The position numbers and the translations under genes are program-made. From Bacteroidales bacterium UBA1392 (GTDB taxonomy: Bacteria > Bacteroidota > Bacteroidia > Bacteroidales > UBA932): a stretch of 5,011 nt of DNA. The stretch is taken from contig DBQO01000035.1 of NCBI GenBank assembly GCA_002305275.1, forward strand, positions 1 to 5,011, in the 5' to 3' direction. Of the stretch, positions 1-5,011 are shown one piece after another. Below the pieces are notes generated by a model. It did no database searches, was not told the origin of the DNA, and saw only the letters and a program-made list of their open reading frames with translations. Position 1 is the first letter of the stretch. Each line of letters begins with the position of its first letter.

Positions 1-180
1 ATCATATCCATCGCAATTGCCATGCACCCCTACCAAAGGTTTGAAAGCTGCTATCTCCAGAGCCGATTCAAGAGTGGCGAAGTCGCCTGCATGCCATATA
101 GTATCCACAGGCTCGAGGAAGCTCCTCAGCCGGTCATCAAAACAACCGTGTGTGTCAGATATCAGTCCGATATATGCCAT
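1..180 (-). CDS. YfcE/MJ0936-type metallophosphoesterase, N-terminal part (cut by window edge)
   Basis: Only the first 60 codons are present; the gene continues past base 1. Translation from the ATG at 180-178 begins MAYIGLISDTHG and shows three calcineurin-like metal-binding motifs in the right order: D9-x-H11, the H30-A-G-D33 motif, and G54-N-C-D57. This is the start of the small YfcE/MJ0936 phosphodiesterase family (usually about 150-185 residues), cytosolic enzymes that use a two-metal centre, often Mn, to cleave phosphodiesters. The physiological substrate of most members is unknown. The start lies 6 bases after the stop codon of the DUF5009 gene, so the two are probably co-transcribed. 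No Shine-Dalgarno sequence precedes it, which is normal for Bacteroidota. The family call is strong; the missing C-terminal half, which should carry the remaining metal-binding histidines, cannot be checked here. Confidence 0.88.
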   Translation of the reverse strand, partial: MAYIGLISDTHGCFDDRLRSFLEPVDTIWHAGDFATLESALEIAAFKPLVGVHGNCDGYD

Positions 181-186
181 CGGCCG

Positions 187-1356
187 TCAAAGTTTGATAA
201 AAATTTTCTTTCTGTACAATGCCATACACATCACAAGGAAGATGGCAACCATCACCAGTGCGTGCATCAGCGAGGCATATTCGTTGTTTCCGAAGATTGA
301 GACGCAGCAGTTTTTATAAAACCACGAGAGAGTACTCATCTTGACACCCTCCGCATTGGTCCAGGTAATCACCCTGCCAAGTAGCTTGACCAGCACTCCT
401 GCCATAACGAAGGCAAAGAGCGGATTCATACCCATCGCCTTGAATGGAGTGAAATATCTCTCCTTCCCCTTTATGTCTATAAAATAGATGAAAAAGGCAA
501 AGAGCATTATGGCCCATCCTCCGGTGTATATAACATACGAACCGGTCCATAAAGGCTTGTTTATGGGGAGCCAAACGTTCCAGATGCGTCCGAGACCGAG
601 ACAGATAAGTGCTATGGTGTAGAGCTTTGCTACCGCATCTATTTTGCTTTCACTTGAGCGTATCAATTGGCCGATGAAGTATCCGAGCAGTACCGTACCG
701 GCACCTGATAGCACTCCGAGCAGCCCTTCCGGATCAAAGGGGATGCCGAAACCGCGATATACGTGACTTTCTCCTACCAGTGCAACATCGATTTTACCCG
801 CAATATTACCTTCAAGGGTGCTCCAGCCCGGCTCACCGCCGAAAATCCAAAGAATCAGCCAGTGGAGTAAGGTAACCGCAGCGATACCCAATAGAATGCG
901 CTTGGGTCGCTTGAGCCACAAGGCAAGAAATCCTCCCAGGATATAGCATAATCCGATGCGCTGCAATACCCCGAATATGCGTATATTCTGGAGCCAAATC
1001 AGATAATTTGCTCCGAAAGAGAGTTCAGGGTTGCGGGAGGTGGGGTAGAAGGGAAACATATTGAGAGCCAAACCCACCGCAAATATCAGCAATCCTCTTA
1101 CAACAAGTTTGCGCGAACTCTCTTTGTTTATCGAATCGCCATACTTTGCAAAGGAAAAGGCCATCGCCACTCCGACGCAGAAGAGGAAGAAGGGAAAAAC
1201 CAGGTCGGTCGGGGTACATCCCGACCATGCGGCATGTCTCAAAGGGGGGAAAATATGACCCCAGGAGCCGGGGTTGTTGACAAGTATCATTCCTGCTACC
1301 GTCATTCCCCTGAGTACATCAAGAGCTACGTAGCGCTGGGTTGGAGCTTTAGTCAT
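187..1356 (-). CDS. DUF5009 / HGSNAT-like multi-pass inner-membrane protein
   Basis: Read from the ATG at 1356 this is a 389-residue integral membrane protein with about ten hydrophobic segments. The N-terminus carries the COG4299/HGSNAT-type signature: LDVLRG at 12-17, then HAAWSG with H41, then DLVFPFFLF. H41 aligns with the histidine proposed as catalytic in human heparan-alpha-glucosaminide N-acetyltransferase. Further family blocks are FDPEGLLG (about 208-214), NKPLWTGSYV (about 267-276) and GMNPLFAF (about 309-316). Relatives move acetyl groups from acetyl-CoA across a membrane to amino sugars, or are linked to amino-sugar or MurNAc uptake (NagX-like proteins); which applies here cannot be decided. 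A TTG at 1389 would add 11 residues, but it sits where transcription should begin after the -7 box at 1394-1401, so the ATG is preferred. It is the first gene of a likely operon with the phosphoesterase. Confidence 0.88.
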   Translation of the reverse strand: MTKAPTQRYVALDVLRGMTVAGMILVNNPGSWGHIFPPLRHAAWSGCTPTDLVFPFFLFCVGVAMAFSFAKYGDSINKESSRKLVVRGLLIFAVGLALNMFPFYPTSRNPELSFGANYLIWLQNIRIFGVLQRIGLCYILGGFLALWLKRPKRILLGIAAVTLLHWLILWIFGGEPGWSTLEGNIAGKIDVALVGESHVYRGFGIPFDPEGLLGVLSGAGTVLLGYFIGQLIRSSESKIDAVAKLYTIALICLGLGRIWNVWLPINKPLWTGSYVIYTGGWAIMLFAFFIYFIDIKGKERYFTPFKAMGMNPLFAFVMAGVLVKLLGRVITWTNAEGVKMSTLSWFYKNCCVSIFGNNEYASLMHALVMVAIFLVMCMALYRKKIFIKL

Positions 1357-1393
1357 AAGAGAGGGATTTGGATTAGTACCGGTGTTCAACTTA

Positions 1394-1401
1394 CAAATAT
1401 A
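1394..1401 (-). promoter_or_regulatory. Bacteroidetes -7 promoter element for the DUF5009 operon
   Basis: On the minus strand these bases read TATATTTG, an exact match to the TAnnTTTG -7 consensus of Bacteroidetes housekeeping promoters. Transcription would begin roughly 5-7 bases downstream, near 1387-1390, giving a leader of about 30 bases to the ATG at 1356. No good -33 TTTG is seen at the expected 19-21 base spacing, so the call rests on the -7 box and its position. Confidence 0.55.
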
Positions 1402-1412
1402 GATAAAATCCC

Positions 1413-1420
1413 TATCTTTG
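1413..1420 (+). promoter_or_regulatory. Bacteroidetes -7 promoter element for rsmE
   Basis: These bases read TATCTTTG, an exact match to TAnnTTTG, ending 20 bases before the rsmE ATG. Transcription would start near 1425-1427, leaving a leader of about 15 bases that contains a purine-rich AAAAGGGA (1428-1435), a possible weak ribosome binding site. No clear -33 TTTG is visible. The box faces away from the minus-strand -7 box only 11 bases to its left. Confidence 0.55.
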
Positions 1421-1440
1421 CTTAGTCAAAAGGGATTGAA

Positions 1441-2193
1441 ATGGAAATTTTTTATTCACCGGATGTAGCGAGGGGTGGAAACCGACTTGATCCAATCGAG
1501 TCGGGTCACTGTATCAGGGTACTCAGGCATCGTAAAGGTGACGTCATCAATGTGGTGGATGGTGCGGGGACACTTTTCAAGTGTGAAATTACCGATAACA
1601 ATCCCCGTTCTGTGATTTTTACTGTTTTAGAACGTCAGGAGGGCTATGGTAGCCATCCCTACCGGCTTCATGTTGCAATAGCCCCTCCCAAAAATACGGA
1701 ACGCTTCGACTGGTTTGTAGAGAAGGCCACAGAGATAGGTGTAGATGAGATTTCCCCTATTTTTGGTGATTATTCGGAGAGGCGCATTTTCAAAAGGGAA
1801 CGTACTGAGCGTATTATTATTTCAGCCGCGAAACAATCTCATAAAGGTGCCATGCCTTTGCTTAATGAACCTTTGACAGTGCGGGAATTTCTGGAGGCCA
1901 ATTCATCCGTAAAATCGGGAAAGCACCTCTCCGAAAAGGCTCCACTGCGGCTGATATGTTACTGTGATGAGGTAGACTCTTTGGGTGCAGTAAAGATCTC
2001 AATCACCGAAGCGTTGAAAAAAGGAGGTTCGGATGTGGTTGTAATGATTGGACCTGAGGGAGATTTTTCACGTGAGGAAATGGCCTTGGCGATTCGGTTG
2101 GGATGGCAGCCCGTCTCGCTGGGGGATTCACGGTTGCGTATAGAGACGGCGGCACTGACTGCTGTTGCAGCTGTTTATTTGGCCAACTCTTGA
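1441..2193 (+). CDS. rsmE: 16S rRNA (uracil-1498-N3)-methyltransferase RsmE
   Basis: This 250-residue protein has the length and order expected of RsmE. An N-terminal PUA-like RNA-binding domain (about 1-70) begins MEIFYSP and contains HCIRVLRHRKGD. It is followed by a SPOUT methyltransferase domain (about 75-247). Family blocks are NTERFDWFVEKATEIGV (85-101), the AAKQSHKG stretch (129-136), GPEGDFS (204-210) and the C-terminal LGDSRLRIETA (227-237), the last two forming the SAM-binding trefoil knot. RsmE acts in the cytosol as a dimer and makes m3U1498 in helix 44 of 16S rRNA in the assembled 30S subunit, near the decoding centre. The ATG at 1441 fits the homologous N-terminus and the promoter just upstream. 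The gene appears monocistronic, diverging from the DUF5009 operon and converging on the YrdC-type gene. All key motifs are intact. Confidence 0.96.
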   Translation: MEIFYSPDVARGGNRLDPIESGHCIRVLRHRKGDVINVVDGAGTLFKCEITDNNPRSVIFTVLERQEGYGSHPYRLHVAIAPPKNTERFDWFVEKATEIGVDEISPIFGDYSERRIFKRERTERIIISAAKQSHKGAMPLLNEPLTVREFLEANSSVKSGKHLSEKAPLRLICYCDEVDSLGAVKISITEALKKGGSDVVVMIGPEGDFSREEMALAIRLGWQPVSLGDSRLRIETAALTAVAAVYLANS

Positions 2194-2210
2194 TTAACGT
2201 ATCAGTTTTT
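2189..2210 (+). terminator. Weak candidate terminator after rsmE
   Basis: Overlapping the rsmE stop codon, TTGAT (2190-2194) can pair with ATCAG (2201-2205), including one G-U pair, around a six-base loop, and is followed directly by five T residues (2206-2210). The layout matches an intrinsic terminator, but the stem is short and AT-rich, so it may be too weak to work or may be chance. Confidence 0.25.
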
Positions 2211-2213
2211 ATC

Positions 2214-2239
2214 TCCGGATTTGGCTTTTCAGCCGCGGA
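2214..2239 (-). other. Two-part hairpin spanning the stop codon of the YrdC-type gene
   Basis: In the minus-strand transcript GGCT (2234-2231) pairs with AGCC (2226-2223) around a GAAA loop, a stable GNRA tetraloop, and an outer TCCG/CGGA stem (2239-2236 with 2217-2214) can form across an uneven internal loop. The TGA stop lies across the stem and loop. No U-tract follows, so this is not a standard terminator; at most it marks or protects the 3' end. It could be chance. Confidence 0.25.
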
Positions 2240-2849
2240 TTATAGCTATTTCGCCTCTCAATCCCACTTTTATTATTTGCGATGCCTCACCTGTGGATGC
2301 TGACTCGAGGGAGGGATCCGCTATCCAGTCTACACTATTGATGATCTCTTCGGAGATTGCGCTATAGTTCGCGGGAGCTTTGTTGCCGGATAGATTTGCA
2401 GAAGTGGAGACGATCGCTCTTCCGAAACGGGATATGAGGGTTTTACAAAAAGGATTGTCGGGGATGCGTATTCCAACGCTGCCATCTGCGGAAACAATAT
2501 TTGGTGCAAGTGCACTCCCTGCAGGGGAGGAGTCCGTAGCAACTATGGCCCCCGGATAAATAATGGTCATCGGACGATCATTTACCTCTATCAGATCGAG
2601 CGCAATATCGGGAATTACTTGCACATATTTCGCCAGCATATCGGTATCTGAGACCAGTGTAATCAGACTTTTACTATCAGCGCGATGCTTGATGGATAAG
2701 ACTCTGGCTACTGCCTGGCTGTTGGTAGCATCACATCCGATGCCCCAGATGGTATCAGTGGGATAGAGTATCACTCCACCTGCCTTTAGTACTTCTATGG
2801 CCGCATTTATAGCTTCGCTATATTTATTCTTATCAATATGTTTATTCAC
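2229..2849 (-). CDS. L-threonylcarbamoyladenylate synthase, YrdC/TsaC type
   Basis: This 206-residue protein is a single YrdC domain without the C-terminal Sua5 domain, so it is the short TsaC-like form. It makes threonylcarbamoyl-AMP from threonine, bicarbonate and ATP, the first step of t6A37 synthesis on ANN-decoding tRNAs, completed by TsaD/B/E. Visible blocks are YPTDTIWGIGCDA (29-41), SIKHRADSKSL (52-62) with the basic ATP/substrate-binding residues K54, R56 and K60, RPMTIIYPG (92-100), GSVGIRIP (123-130) and AIVSTSANLSG (145-155). The start is GTG at 2849: an in-frame TAG lies four codons upstream and no in-frame ATG occurs before the conserved region, so GTG is the only sensible choice. 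It begins 4 bases after the stop of the EEP gene and is the last gene of that operon. A YciO-like paralogue of unknown role is a less likely alternative. Confidence 0.94.
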   Translation of the reverse strand: MNKHIDKNKYSEAINAAIEVLKAGGVILYPTDTIWGIGCDATNSQAVARVLSIKHRADSKSLITLVSDTDMLAKYVQVIPDIALDLIEVNDRPMTIIYPGAIVATDSSPAGSALAPNIVSADGSVGIRIPDNPFCKTLISRFGRAIVSTSANLSGNKAPANYSAISEEIINSVDWIADPSLESASTGEASQIIKVGLRGEIAIIRG

Positions 2850-2853
2850 CTTT

Positions 2854-3927
2854 TTACTCTAGTTTTATTTGTGTAATTACCGGATAATGGTCCGAAAAGG
2901 GTAGTCTCTCTATTTTGTGGCAAGTGGTACTATACTCCTCAGGTATGAGTATATAGTCCAGGCGCAGGGCAGGCCAAAGTCGGGAATAGGTAGCTCCAAA
3001 TCCCTTTCCCGCCTCTACAAAGCCATCCTTATGATTTTTTTGCAACCGGTTGTAGGTATATGACATCGGGGTATCGTTAAAGTCACCGCAGACTATGGTT
3101 TTCATTCTACATTCACTAATGCTGCCAACAACACGATCTACTTGTTCGGCACGTTTTATATTGGACTCTTTGAGATGTCCGTGGAGAGAAATGAACTCGT
3201 CACTGAATGTATCTCTGTTGAAGAGACGCTTGACTATGGAGGTAAATGAGATACTATAGGACTCCAAATGGCAGTTGTAGATGCGTACTATGCTACCATC
3301 TATCCGCAGATCCGCCCAGATGGCCAGGTTTGTACTCCTTTTGAAGGTAAGTTTGCCACCTCCTCTTACAGGAAATTTACTGAGGATGACATTGCCGAAA
3401 CTTGAGCTGATATCGTTGAAGAAATGGGAGTAGATATAGGGATAGTCCGGAAGTTCTATTAAAGAGTCTTTGTATCTTACGCTCACCTCTTGAAGGCAAA
3501 CAATATCGGCATCGCAAAGTTTGAGGTATTCGCGTATATCCGTTATGGTTTCATTTTTTGACTTGCCCTCTTTACTCAAAGCATATCGGCCAACATTGTA
3601 GGTCATTATACAGATACCCTCCTTCTCTTCATCGGGGACTTCATTGCCCACCTTGACAAACATATCGAAAAAGAAGAGAGAGGGCAGTAGGGCAACCAAA
3701 GGTATCAGCAGGCGTTTTTTCCTGAAGATAATGGCTATTATCATCAGAAGAAGGTTCCACAATGCGATTGGTATATAGTAAAGACCGAAAAAGAGGGGAG
3801 GCCAAAATTTCGATGGACTGATAAAGATGGAAATATAGGATATCAACAACGCGGCTGCTGAGATAAGCAGCACGGTAACTGAGATAAAACTTCCCAGGCC
3901 GAATCTGCGTTGTTTCTTCCTTTTCAT
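2854..3927 (-). CDS. Membrane-anchored endonuclease/exonuclease/phosphatase family protein
   Basis: This 357-residue protein has a basic N-terminus (KRKKQRR), three hydrophobic segments at about 13-36, 42-68 and 73-90, and an EEP-fold (DNase I/exonuclease III-like) hydrolase domain from about 104 to the end. Catalytic and metal-binding motifs are all present: MTYN (N111), DIVCLQEV (E147), YNCHLES (H220), CGDFND (D282, N284), LDYILI (D324) and FSDHYPV (D346, H347). The domain should therefore be active as an Mg-dependent phosphodiesterase or phosphomonoesterase. With three N-terminal membrane passes it may face the periplasm (positive-inside rule: the basic end stays in the cytosol, and an odd number of spans puts the domain outside). 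The substrate is unknown; nucleic acid, phospholipid head groups and phosphoinositols are all used by relatives. It lies 20 bases after the rhomboid gene and 4 bases before the YrdC-type gene. The ATG at 3927 fits; no Shine-Dalgarno is seen. Confidence 0.92.
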   Translation of the reverse strand: MKRKKQRRFGLGSFISVTVLLISAAALLISYISIFISPSKFWPPLFFGLYYIPIALWNLLLMIIAIIFRKKRLLIPLVALLPSLFFFDMFVKVGNEVPDEEKEGICIMTYNVGRYALSKEGKSKNETITDIREYLKLCDADIVCLQEVSVRYKDSLIELPDYPYIYSHFFNDISSSFGNVILSKFPVRGGGKLTFKRSTNLAIWADLRIDGSIVRIYNCHLESYSISFTSIVKRLFNRDTFSDEFISLHGHLKESNIKRAEQVDRVVGSISECRMKTIVCGDFNDTPMSYTYNRLQKNHKDGFVEAGKGFGATYSRLWPALRLDYILIPEEYSTTCHKIERLPFSDHYPVITQIKLE

Positions 3928-3947
3928 GTTTGCTTAGTAGGAGAGGT

Positions 3948-4613
3948 CTAATGGTAGAGTCTGTTCTGTTTCTTCCAAATGAGAATCATTATCAGACCGA
4001 AAAGCATTCCGCCCAGATGGGCGAAGTGGGCGATATTACCACCCATCCCTGTAAGGCCGGTGATTAGTTCTATTGCTCCGAAAATAATCACAAACCATTT
4101 TGCCTTCATCGCTATAGGCGGAAATATCAACTGCAAGCGGTTGTCGGGGAATAGCATTCCATAACCCAGCAAAACTCCGTAAATGGCTCCTGAAGCACCC
4201 ACGGTTGGGGTACCGAGTACCGCAGTGGCTGCTGCAATCTTTCCGGCCGTCATCAGGGAGTCATATTGCAAATGAAGTACGAGACTGTGGCACAATGCAG
4301 CGCCGATTCCGGTCACAAAATAGAAAAGCAGAAATTTTTTGCTGCCCCAGATTCTCTCCAGCACTGTTCCGAAAATCATCAGGGTATACATATTGAAGAA
4401 GAGATGCCAGAAATCTCCATGCATAAACATATGTGTGATTAACTGGTAGGGCTTGAAAAATGGGGACTTAAAGGGGAAAAGCGCAAGCTTTTCATACATT
4501 GTCTCACCGATAATGAAAGTCGCAACAAGCATTACGGTGTTGATGATGATCAGATTTTTGATAACCGGGGAGAGCATCCCCCAAAAGCCGGGACGGCTGT
4601 ATCCTTGATTCAT
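3948..4613 (-). CDS. Rhomboid family intramembrane serine protease
   Basis: This 221-residue protein with six or so membrane segments is a complete bacterial rhomboid core. The first segment is about 18-36; the oxyanion-side motif H70-LFF-N74 lies in HGDFWHLFFNMY; the catalytic serine is S141 in GASGAIYG; the catalytic histidine is H199 in AHFAHLGGMLFG. The Ser-His dyad is intact, so it should cut membrane-spanning substrates within the bilayer; which substrates cannot be told. The ATG at 4613 overlaps the mutL stop codon as ATGA, which suggests translational coupling. A GGAG on the minus strand (4625-4622), 8 bases before the ATG and inside the last mutL codons, may help ribosome binding. 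The protein has no extra cytosolic domain. It ends with a basic tail (WKKQNRLYH). Confidence 0.95.
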   Translation of the reverse strand: MNQGYSRPGFWGMLSPVIKNLIIINTVMLVATFIIGETMYEKLALFPFKSPFFKPYQLITHMFMHGDFWHLFFNMYTLMIFGTVLERIWGSKKFLLFYFVTGIGAALCHSLVLHLQYDSLMTAGKIAAATAVLGTPTVGASGAIYGVLLGYGMLFPDNRLQLIFPPIAMKAKWFVIIFGAIELITGLTGMGGNIAHFAHLGGMLFGLIMILIWKKQNRLYH

Positions 4614-5011
4614 AAATATTTCTCCAGATCTTTAACTGTAATAACAGACATGCACTTACGCCCGTCCGGTGTCAGTCCGGGCTCTTTGCAGTCGAATAAC
4701 TCATCCACCAATATCTGTGCCTGAGCGTTGGATATGGGACCGGTATGGCTTCTTGCTGCCGAAATGGCCAATTTCCGGGCTAAAGCCTCACCATATTCTG
4801 CAAAATCGGCAGAAAATGTTTGCTCTTTTAGCGAAGCGACCAGCGAATCGACCAGAGCAACAGTATCTCCCTCTGCTACTGAATATCCCTGAGGTACTCC
4901 ATATACCGCAACAGAATTGCTTCCAAAATCGCGGATATCAAATCCCAACTTAGAGAGTTCGTCAAGATGCTCGGTGAGGGTGAGATAATCCTCGCTCTGC
5001 AGATCGATGCT
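4610..5011 (-). CDS. mutL: DNA mismatch repair protein MutL, C-terminal end (cut by window edge)
   Basis: The frame is open to the right edge, and the last 133 residues of a longer protein are present, ending in EKYL and TGA at 4612-4610. The sequence matches the MutL C-terminal dimerisation domain: LGFDIRDFGSNSVAVYGVP (22-40), a helix with LARKLAISAAR (77-87), QILVDELFDC (99-108), and TPDGRK (114-119) at the place of the CPHGRP zinc motif of endonuclease-type MutL. MutL links MutS mismatch recognition to downstream repair; its ATPase half and any DQHA-type endonuclease motif lie outside the window. A TTG at 4948 is an internal codon, not a start. mutL appears to be upstream of the other three minus-strand genes. 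The cysteine and histidine zinc ligands seen in Bacillus subtilis MutL are not in this part. Confidence 0.92.
   Translation of the reverse strand, partial: SIDLQSEDYLTLTEHLDELSKLGFDIRDFGSNSVAVYGVPQGYSVAEGDTVALVDSLVASLKEQTFSADFAEYGEALARKLAISAARSHTGPISNAQAQILVDELFDCKEPGLTPDGRKCMSVITVKDLEKYL

Noticed and set aside
22..319. Two overlapping plus-strand open frames of 92-100 codons
   Set aside because: They lie antisense to the phosphoesterase start and the DUF5009 C-terminus, whose minus-strand frames carry clear family motifs; the plus-strand translations show no recognisable domain.
1061..1425. Plus-strand open frames opposite the DUF5009 N-terminus, one ending just before rsmE
   Set aside because: Low-complexity, unmotivated translations antisense to a conserved membrane protein; no promoter or start signal of their own.
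2103..2303. Plus-strand frame overlapping the end of rsmE and the end of the YrdC-type gene
   Set aside because: A frame-shifted shadow of rsmE that continues antisense to the convergent gene; cysteine-rich translation without any motif.
3657..3664. TATGTTTG on the minus strand, an exact TAnnTTTG match inside the EEP gene
   Set aside because: It is within the coding region and not followed by a gene start for about 800 bases; best explained as chance.
4946..4948. TTG as a possible start of a separate 112-residue gene
   Set aside because: The frame is open from here to the window edge and the upstream residues continue the MutL C-terminal pattern, so this is an internal leucine codon.
4669..4953. 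94-codon plus-strand frame opposite mutL
   Set aside because: Antisense to the conserved MutL C-terminal domain, with no family-like features.
1..5011. Search by eye for CRISPR arrays, tRNAs, insertion sequences, long repeats or toxin-antitoxin genes
   Set aside because: Nearly all bases are taken up by seven conserved genes, the only gaps are 84, 35, 20, 6 and 4 bases, and no repeats or RNA-gene patterns were seen.

Overview
The window looks like an ordinary chromosomal stretch from a Bacteroidota bacterium, most likely order Bacteroidales; the genus cannot be told from this sequence. Three things point there. Both promoters in the only real intergenic gap carry the Bacteroidetes -7 motif TAnnTTTG. 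Most genes lack a clear Shine-Dalgarno sequence. The gene order mutL, rhomboid protease, membrane-anchored endonuclease/exonuclease/phosphatase (EEP) protein is, from general knowledge, common in this group. Base composition is moderate and even throughout, with no sign of recent transfer, mobile elements, CRISPR, tRNA or rRNA.

Left block (1-1356, minus strand): a DUF5009/HGSNAT-like multi-pass membrane protein is followed 6 bases downstream by a YfcE/MJ0936-type metallophosphoesterase that runs off the left edge. They probably form a two-gene operon driven from a promoter at about 1394-1401.

Centre (1357-2228): an 84-base divergent intergenic region carries back-to-back -7 boxes, one for the DUF5009 operon and one for rsmE on the plus strand. 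RsmE methylates 16S rRNA U1498. It converges on the next gene with only 35 bases between stop codons, where two weak hairpins can be drawn.

Right block (2229-5011, minus strand): four tightly packed genes read leftward from the right edge: the C-terminal end of mutL, a rhomboid intramembrane protease (ATGA overlap with mutL), a three-helix membrane-anchored EEP-fold hydrolase (20-base gap) and a short YrdC/TsaC-type threonylcarbamoyl-AMP synthase (4-base gap, GTG start). The promoter lies outside the window. TsaC (tRNA t6A) and RsmE (rRNA m3U) both serve translational accuracy and MutL serves replication accuracy, but the grouping looks like housekeeping co-transcription rather than a dedicated system.

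I found no convincing new biological system. The points most worth a second look are the altered zinc-site residues of MutL, the unknown substrates of the membrane EEP and DUF5009 proteins, and the compact divergent promoter.
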